From Telopea speciosissima (Eukaryota; Streptophyta; Magnoliopsida; Proteales; Proteaceae): DNA of 64,000 nt. The translations under genes were made by a program, and so were the position numbers. Location: contig NC_057924.1 in assembly GCF_018873765.1 (NCBI RefSeq), positions 9,635,001 to 9,699,000 of the forward strand, given 5' to 3'. The notes under the pieces are model-generated. The model did no database searches, was not told the origin of the DNA, and saw only the letters and a program-made list of their open reading frames with translations. Shown here one piece after another: positions 57,786 through 64,000 of the stretch. How positions within the stretch are numbered: the stretch's first letter is position 1; every line of letters begins with the position of its first letter.

Positions 57786-59372
57786 GGGAAAATATCATCC
57801 CCTCCCCTCTAAGTTGCCTAATATCAATCCAGTACCCAAGTTTTGAAAAATATCTTCTCCCTCCCTTACTTTATAAAGTTACTATTAACTGTACCCTAAC
57901 CGTTAAAAATGCCATTAAGTGATGATGTGGCATATATAAAATTTCTAAAGCCCCAAAATACCCTTGATATAATTATATTCCAATTTTGCCCTCCCTTACT
58001 TTCCCAATTTTGCCCTCCCCTCCTCCTTCCGCCAGCACCGAACCCCTCTGTGAAACCCTTCTTTCATCCTCTCCTCTCCTCTCTCTCTCTCTCTCTTTCT
58101 CAAGGAAAATATATTCTGTATGGAAGCAGAGAAGCAAACAATCATTCTGCAACCCCTACCTACCTTCTCGTGCAAGGTCTGAAGAGTGAAGGATTGATCA
58201 TTCGAGCCAATACCAGTGCCACCTAAACATTAATCGACAAATAACTTCGAATAAACACCACCGCCGCCAACCCCTGCAGGTGGATGCCCAAATAGAGCTT
58301 ATCCATCTAAATCCCCAAAAACAAAAGCCCCAAATAACTACCACTGAAGGCGTCTTCTTCTCCGCCGGAATCCCCATTCCATGTTTTGAATCCCCTATTC
58401 AGATGGCAAGTATAAAGGAGATGATGGGGTTTTTGAGGCTTTTTTCTCTTTTCATGGTTACATGCTTTTCTCCATGTTGCAGAAACCCACTTTTGCTATC
58501 GAAAATGCAAGCAAGCATTCTGTATTATTTCTTCCACTTTTCTTTTCGAGAATGATTCTGAGATATTCTTCTTCTCTTTCTTTTAGTCTTTTGTGGTATA
58601 CTTGGGAGCCCATTCTCATGGTCAGAACATCTCTCCAAGCCGTTTTGAATTAGTTGCAAATTCTCGTAACAAGTTTCTGGGATCTTTCTTGGGAAGGTGA
58701 GAAATGGAGAACTTTCACAAACTGAATCTAAAAACCCTTTTTTCGTTTCTTCATCTTCTTCTTCTTCTTCTTCTTCCTCGCACGCCCCACCCCTGCAACA
58801 TCGCCCTTCTCTTTTTTCTCTTTCGCACAAGCGATGAACACCGCCGCCGCCGATCCTCTTCCACCACCAACACCACTGCGAGCACCACCGCCAGGAACCC
58901 TGCCAGCACCACTGCAGCCCCTTATGCGTCTTCTTCCCCCCAAAAACCCCCTGGTCCCAGTCCCAGGTTTCCGCTAAGAAAACCTTTTTTCGTTTCACAG
59001 AAACCCCTCTTTCACCCTAAGAGGGGTTTCGCAGAGGGGTTTCACAGAGAGGGGTTTCGGTGCTGGCGGTGGAAGAGTGGTGGCGATGATGGTGGTGCTG
59101 GGAAGAAGAAGTGGTGATGATGGTGGTGCTGGCGGAGGAAGGAGAAGAAGGGGAGGGCAAAATTGGAATAAATTAAAATATAATTATCTGAAGGGTATTT
59201 TGGGGTTTTAAAATTTTATACATGCCACGTCATCACTTAATGATGTATTTTAACGGTTAGGATACGGTTGATAGTAACTTTATAAAGTAGGGGAGGGGGA
59301 AGATATTTTTTAAAACTTAGGTACTGGATTGATATTAGGCAAACCTAGAGGGGAGGGGAATGATATTTTCCC
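57786..59372. mobile_element. Pack-MULE-like TIR element in unit D
   Basis: 1587 bp with ends gggaaaatatcatcccctcc ... ggggaatgatattttccc and an exact 9-bp target duplication tttttaata (57777-57785 and 59373-59381). The TIRs continue for roughly 260 bp (aaagttactattaactgta; ttgccctcc; ccgccagcaccgaacccc). The centre (about 58080-59000) is non-repetitive, with ORFs on both strands that I cannot assign, and no transposase. It may carry a captured gene fragment. Confidence 0.85.
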
Positions 59373-59544
59373 TTTTTAATATTTTTGTATCAATACCACA
59401 ATCGATTCTGCAAAACTCAATTTTTTGCCATGTTTGACTGATCCTTATGATTTTAACCTATTCGAATCGATATCAGCCTTGACTGATCTTGGAATTACAA
59501 ATAATGAGAATCAATTAACAGATCACCATCTTATCACCTAGGGT

Positions 59545-59960
59545 TAGGCCTGTAAACGAATCAAATTCAGCTCGGATGTGATCGGATCTGGATATTCTCT
59601 AGTCGAATATGGATACCTCTAAACAGATTTGGATGGATACGGATGCGGATCGAATTCAGATTTTCGACCATCCGTTTACATCTATGCCTTGTGTAACCCG
59701 GATCTTCCTCCACCTAGTGGATATAATTCATGCTCAATTCGTATCTCTTAGATCATGATTCTCTTTTCCTCATATTCTAGAACCTCAAGATCATTATTTA
59801 CTTAATTTCTTTATTATTAAGTATTCGGATTTTTTTCCGGACGGATTTTTATTAGAGTATTTGAATTTTTTTCTAGATATCTCTAAACAAATACAGATGT
59901 CTCTAAACAGATACAGATGCAGATCGAATTCGAATTTTCGATTATCCATTTACAGCCCTA
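59545..59960. mobile_element. hAT MITE 'tagggatgta' family, unit D (diverged)
   Basis: Left end taggcctgtaaacgaatc, right end ccatttacagcccta; the interior shares gtttacatctatgccttgtg and gatacggatgcggatcgaat with the A and C copies. It contains a small internal duplication (gatgtctctaaacagatac). Confidence 0.65.
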
Positions 59961-60109
59961 CCTCTTAGCCCTACAATCTCTTAGAAAATGGACTGGAACT
60001 CAGATCAATCAGGCCCAATGGTGAACAGTTCAATAATCTTATCATCAGATCCAATTGGACTGGACTGGGAAGGAACCCATTCTTCTATGGTCCATAGGAA
60101 AATTTGAGC

Positions 60110-61010
60110 ACCAACTAAATGGAAATGGTGCAGGCCCATGCAGAGCATCTTTAAAATTTTATGTAGGCTCAAGCCTGTGGACATTGTAACTAAAATTCAG
60201 GCTACGTAGAAGGCCACCCATGAATGCCTGTATTTGGATCAGAGCTTTGGCTGTTGATGAAAATGGTCTGGCCAATTATCTGGTTTAGACCACAACCAAT
60301 ACTCCAAGGTGGCAATGGTTAGAAACTGATAACATTAAAGCATACTTAGGCAAGCTTATTGTGCTTATGCTTCTGGACTTCCAAAACCCAGTTTCTAAAA
60401 AGATAAAATTATGAATTCAATAGAATTAGAACGTTGGACTGAGTTTTCCTTCAACCACAGTCAATGAGTTATCTAATAACCGGAGGCCCTCGATCGATTG
60501 GTGTCCATAGGGGATCAGACATAGTAAGGAGGGTATGTTCGACCATTCGTAAATAGTGGGATTAGATTTTTATCCATTGATGGGGCATGGGGGTTGTGAT
60601 CCTTACCTGAGTGGTGAGGGAAAACTTATTCCTATAACATTTTAGAATGGAGAAATATATATATTTTTTTATCATCCAAGAGGTAGAGAGAATATCTTCA
60701 TCCACCATATTGGTTACCTTGTGATTGGACTCTTGGATAGTGAGTTCCATCATTAAACTCTACTTCCCTTCCCTCTATTATACATGGTTTGTGGAACCAT
60801 CCTTACCCAATCAAATCCAAGGGTCAAATGTGGTGGTCTAAAAGGTTCATTCTATACCATGGGTGAAGAAGGAAAACTCGGTGCCTCTAGAATAGGGAAA
60901 AAGATTGCTACACAACCAATGTGCAATTTCCCTCTCACAAGTTATTTTTTCATTTATTATTTTCTTATTTAGTTTTTGAAATAGTGAGCTTCATATGGAT
61001 AATACTTTTT
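60110..61010. other. Unassigned sequence within unit D
   Basis: Replaces the short stretch seen in units A and C between 'ctatggtccat' and 'gaagtgcaagatgt'. No termini, duplication or coding motif recognised; the small ORFs near 60562 and 60784 lack support. Confidence 0.4.
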
Positions 61011-61260
61011 TCAGAATACCTATTGGTGTAGCATTTAGACATTAGGAGCAAGAAGTCTACTACATACATGGTTTGGGCAACTTATTAGTTCGGGTATCAA
61101 TCAATTTGGTTTCGGTTCAGCTCAAGTTGCAACATGTGACAATTAAAATTGAACCGAAATAGAATAGAAGTCTTTTTTTCAAACCAAAACCAAATCGAAA
61201 TGGTTCGATTTAAGAACCGAATCTCTTAAAAAAAAAGTCGATTCCCAAAAACAAAGCATC

Positions 61261-62298
61261 CAAGAAGGACAAAAGCCACGAAGAAAGATATGTCGCGACA
61301 AACATTCATCCGCTATTCTCTCCTTCTGCCATGTGCTTGTGATGGAGGAGTTCTGTGGCTGTGCTCTTCATCTCTCTCGCTCCCTCTGATTTTTTTTTTA
61401 AAAACTTCGCCTCGAATTTTTTGAGTTTTCTCTCTCTTTCTTCGAACGTGTTTCCCAGGAACGAAAGTTACATCGGATTTCAAGCGTTAAAAGGTTATTG
61501 TAAAGACTATTTTGTAATAGAAAATTTGAAATATTCTCTCTTTTTACGCCACAACGACCAACATCCCTCCCTCTACTCTCTCTTGCTCGAGTTTTTTCCG
61601 GTCGTTTAATTTCTCGAGAAATTTTTATTTCCTTTTTTTTTTTTTCTGGTGACCGGATTGATGATTTTCTTATAGACGATAGATCCAAAAAAACAAAAAG
61701 CCAAATCCTGAAAGCTAATGAGACTTTTCCCAAGACGTAATTACCAATTACCAAGACAAGATTCTCCGTTCGTTCCAGTAAAACAAACAGAGGCAACTGC
61801 CTCAGACCTTAGATACCACCACTTCCCTCCGTTCATAATCTCTCCTTTTTAATTTCTTACGTAAGAAAGCGATAGTACAATTATAGTCAACGAAATGACC
61901 TAGATACCCTCAAATAATATCCACCAACCGTGCCCCCTTTTTCTCTCTTTCTTTTCCAGGTTTATCACAATTCACTACGGTGTATCCACGTGGCAGTGCC
62001 TGTGTTAAACACGTAGGTCCAAAATGGACAAATTAGTACAAAATGGAAATTACTAATTAGAAGTAAAAGCGTCAAACGAATCAGTTAATAGAGTAGGGAG
62101 CCGTAAGTAATTTTACACAGTGATTCACCAAAAATTGCAAAAGCAGAAAAAAAAACAAATCCCTCCCCTCAACCTGTAGCCTGTACTCTCACGGATCTTG
62201 CGGCTTTGCCAGCTTGTCTTGTTGCTTCACGTGAAGTGGAAGGACAGTCTCGGTATTCGAAAGGATTTGTTTCTTTTGTTTTTTTGTCGCTCAGTAAT
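61261..62298. other. Intergenic, 3' side of the GPI-protein gene
   Basis: AT-rich with T-runs. Nothing recognised apart from the probable 3' UTR of the minus-strand gene in its right part (roughly 62100-62298, inferred). ORFs at 61355-61609 (+) and 61398-61796 (-) overlap each other and show no known motif. Confidence 0.4.
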
Positions 62299-63483
62299 TC
62301 AGAACAGAGAAGAAGAAAGGATGATAAGGGGCAGAAATGTAAATAAACAGATGATTAAAGGAAGACGACGAAGAGAAGGAGGAGCGTTCGATGAATCGAG
62401 TCTCTGGAATTGAAGAGAATCAACGGCCAAGGGCATGTTCTCCTGATCAGGACTACACGTGGACTGGTGGGGTGGGTACGCACTGTACATGATAGCCCTC
62501 AGCACCGCCGATACCGTCGGTATGTACGCCGTTTTGTTCCTTGCTAGCAGCCACGTCAGCCCCATGAGCTGGCAATCCCTACTAAACATCTTGCTTGCCC
62601 TCCCGTCATCTCCTCCACCTGTCCCATTCTTCCCATCTCCCTTCACCTGTATTCACAACAACCAACAAAAGGGTACTTTCGTCATTATACATCATCAACC
62701 ATTGCCAATAATGTAACCATGTGCACATGTTTGTGTATGAAGATGAAAAGGACTTGCAGAAGGAAGAAATGAATCAAATTGACAACGATGGCGGAATCAA
62801 AGATATTAGAGAGAGGGAGAGAGCGATGACTGTGAGTTTACCTTCTCTAGGGCTCCAAGGCACTTAGTGCAGCCAGAATAGGAAGAATTCCGGCAATTCC
62901 GCTCCAAGTTCTTCACGGCGGCGGTGGGTGTGGCGTTACGGTGCGAAGAAAGGTTAAACGCAGCAGGGCAACTCAATGAAGAGATCTGATGCAGACGAAT
63001 CCCGCAGAAACACAGTATTGCGTCGCAGGTCGCGTTTGGTTGAGGAATGTGGATGTTGCGGCTCTCAAGCGACGTCTGCAGTGAATTCACACACTTCTGA
63101 GAATCGTCCGGCATCATTGGATCATCCGACGAAGACGCCGGAGCATCCACCGGTATCTGCAGCGCCGAACTAGCATGGGCAGCAAATAGCCACGCGGCTA
63201 GCACAGGACAGCAACGGCTACGGTCGAGGTTCCGCCCGCAGGCCTCACTCACTCCGCCGAAGAGCTCGTCTGAGAGATCTAAATGGCAGGTTTGTGTTTG
63301 TGTCTGGACTGGAAAAGCTGGAACTGTGTTTGGACTGGAAAAGTTTCCGGGGTTTAATGGCTGTTGCGGGCCTCCTTCGGATTGCGATGGAATTTCGGCG
63401 ATGGAACATCTAAAAAACAGAGATGACAGAACGACGAGAACCGCAGTTGTTTTGAAGGCCAAGGAAAAAGCGGATAATTCCAT
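62299..63483 (-). CDS. SPARK-type GPI-anchored protein, At4g28100-like
   Basis: Two exons on the minus strand, 63483-62842 and 62646-62299, joined at EK|VKGDGK across a 195-bp GT-AG intron; 329 aa. An N-terminal signal peptide (MELSAFSLAFKTTAVLVVLS..., about residues 1-29) is followed by a Pro/Ser-rich spacer. A cysteine-rich domain comes next (CHLDLSDELFGGVSEACGRN, RCCPVLAAWLFAAHA, CDAILCFCGIRL, CRNSSYSGCTKCLGALEKV). The second exon adds RDCQLMGLTWLLARNKT. The C-terminus is a ~20-residue hydrophobic tail ending LSSSLF after a Ser/Asn/Ala-rich stretch, the layout of a GPI-attachment signal. Several N-x-S/T sites fit an extracellular protein. The domain pattern matches uncharacterised plant GPI-anchored proteins such as At4g28100; the molecular function is unknown. 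The ATG at 63483 is the only in-frame ATG before the signal peptide. Confidence 0.88.
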
Positions 63484-63963
63484 TCGTATATCTCTTGGAG
63501 TAACCTTCTTCAGAGATAGCAGAAACACAACTAATTAGAACACGAAGAACGATAAGGAGAAGAACAAATCATCCAATCCGCTTCTTATAGAAATGTAAAA
63601 GATGAAAAGCAAAAGGAAAAGGAAAAAAAAAAAGCAGGGGAAAAACTTGAATCTCGGAAGGGAAGCAAGGGCGATACCTTGGAATCTACTTTACCAGAAA
63701 TCTTTCGGAGATTCCACGAGCAAAACACTTTCCTCAGTATTAAACCTGTTCCACTTTCTTTCCCTCAAGGTGATTCAACCTTTCTAAAGCCCCAATAGGA
63801 TGTAGCAGAAGATTCAAGAGATATTCAAAGAGAAGAATTTAATCGTTAATCTGCAACCCAGTTCGTCAAGCTTCGGCAACCTCAGAAACAGAGAAGAACG
63901 AGAGAGAAGAGTGGAGATGGAAAACTACAAATTCTGAAGTTCACGAGAAGGGAAAGACTTACA
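63484..63963 (-). promoter_or_regulatory. 5' leader of the GPI-protein gene with possible intron
   Basis: On the minus strand, caaat|gtaagtctttcc gives a consensus donor (63957-63962), and ggttgcag ending at 63851 gives an acceptor. That would be a 112-bp leader intron 367 bases before the ATG. The segment nearest the ATG is purine/pyrimidine-mixed with no upstream in-frame ATG. Inferred from splice signals only. Confidence 0.35.
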
Positions 63964-64000
63964 TTTGATTTGACAGTGACTCGGTGAGTGATAATACAAG

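Larger units (their letters stand above)
54575..61260. repeat. Tandem segmental unit D
   Basis: Same block order as unit C: ccctcatgat, the (CT)n(CA)n tract, C-rich block, minisatellite, acidic ORF, old MITE (59545-59960), 'ggaactcagatcaatcagg' block at about 59995, and a diverged 'catggtttgggcaacttatt' block near 61060. It is split by the Pack-type element at 57786-59372 and by unrelated sequence at about 60110-61010. Confidence 0.65.

Noticed and set aside
58525..58998. 157-codon minus-strand ORF inside the 57786-59372 element
   Set aside because: Glu/Lys and Gly/Trp-rich translation of CTT and CCACCA repeats; no recognised domain, although a captured fragment elsewhere in the element remains possible.
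63484..63528. Longer N-terminus for the GPI-anchored protein
   Set aside because: The upstream codon is GTG; the ATG at 63483 gives a classical signal peptide.

Overview
The window is nuclear DNA of a flowering plant. It holds intron-rich genes with AT-rich introns and plant-specific families (a WRC/RING/JmjC protein, a SPARK-type GPI-anchored protein). Between them lies dense plant transposon debris: Au-type SINE, RTE and L1 LINEs, hAT and Mutator-like MITEs, and LTR-like pieces. The gene content does not let me name the species.

Layout. 1-4400: intergenic DNA with several short hairpin MITEs. 4836-16375 (+): a 12-exon JMJ24-like gene, predicted 1005 aa, with a possible alternative last exon near 19801. 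All three iron-ligand positions of its JmjC fold are substituted, which fits a RING-type E3 ligase/chromatin regulator rather than a demethylase. Its introns carry an RTE tail, a hAT MITE and an Au SINE, and a hAT element rich in the CGGTAC motif lies 90 bp after the stop codon. 17-28.5 kb: gene-poor, with MITEs, a possible solo LTR, an RTE end, an LTR-like element and a decayed L1 LINE.

28.5-61.3 kb: a degenerate tandem segmental array with four copies of a small, extremely acidic ORF (minus strand, 131-142 aa). The copies are partly truncated and were separately hit by transposons, so one copy often preserves the empty site of an insertion seen in another. Two TIR elements with exact 9-bp target duplications look like Pack-MULEs. 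One (28577-32142) carries a 5' beta-tubulin fragment and contains two hAT elements, each with an exact 8-bp target duplication. The other is 57786-59372.

62299-63483 (-): a two-exon gene for a 329-aa GPI-anchored, cysteine-rich protein resembling Arabidopsis At4g28100. It and the JMJ24-like gene are the only two genes I regard as intact and functional. The acidic ORFs are uncertain, and everything else is repeat-derived or unassigned.

Coordinates of splice sites, target duplications and element ends were read by eye. Family names rest on recognised motifs, not on database searches.
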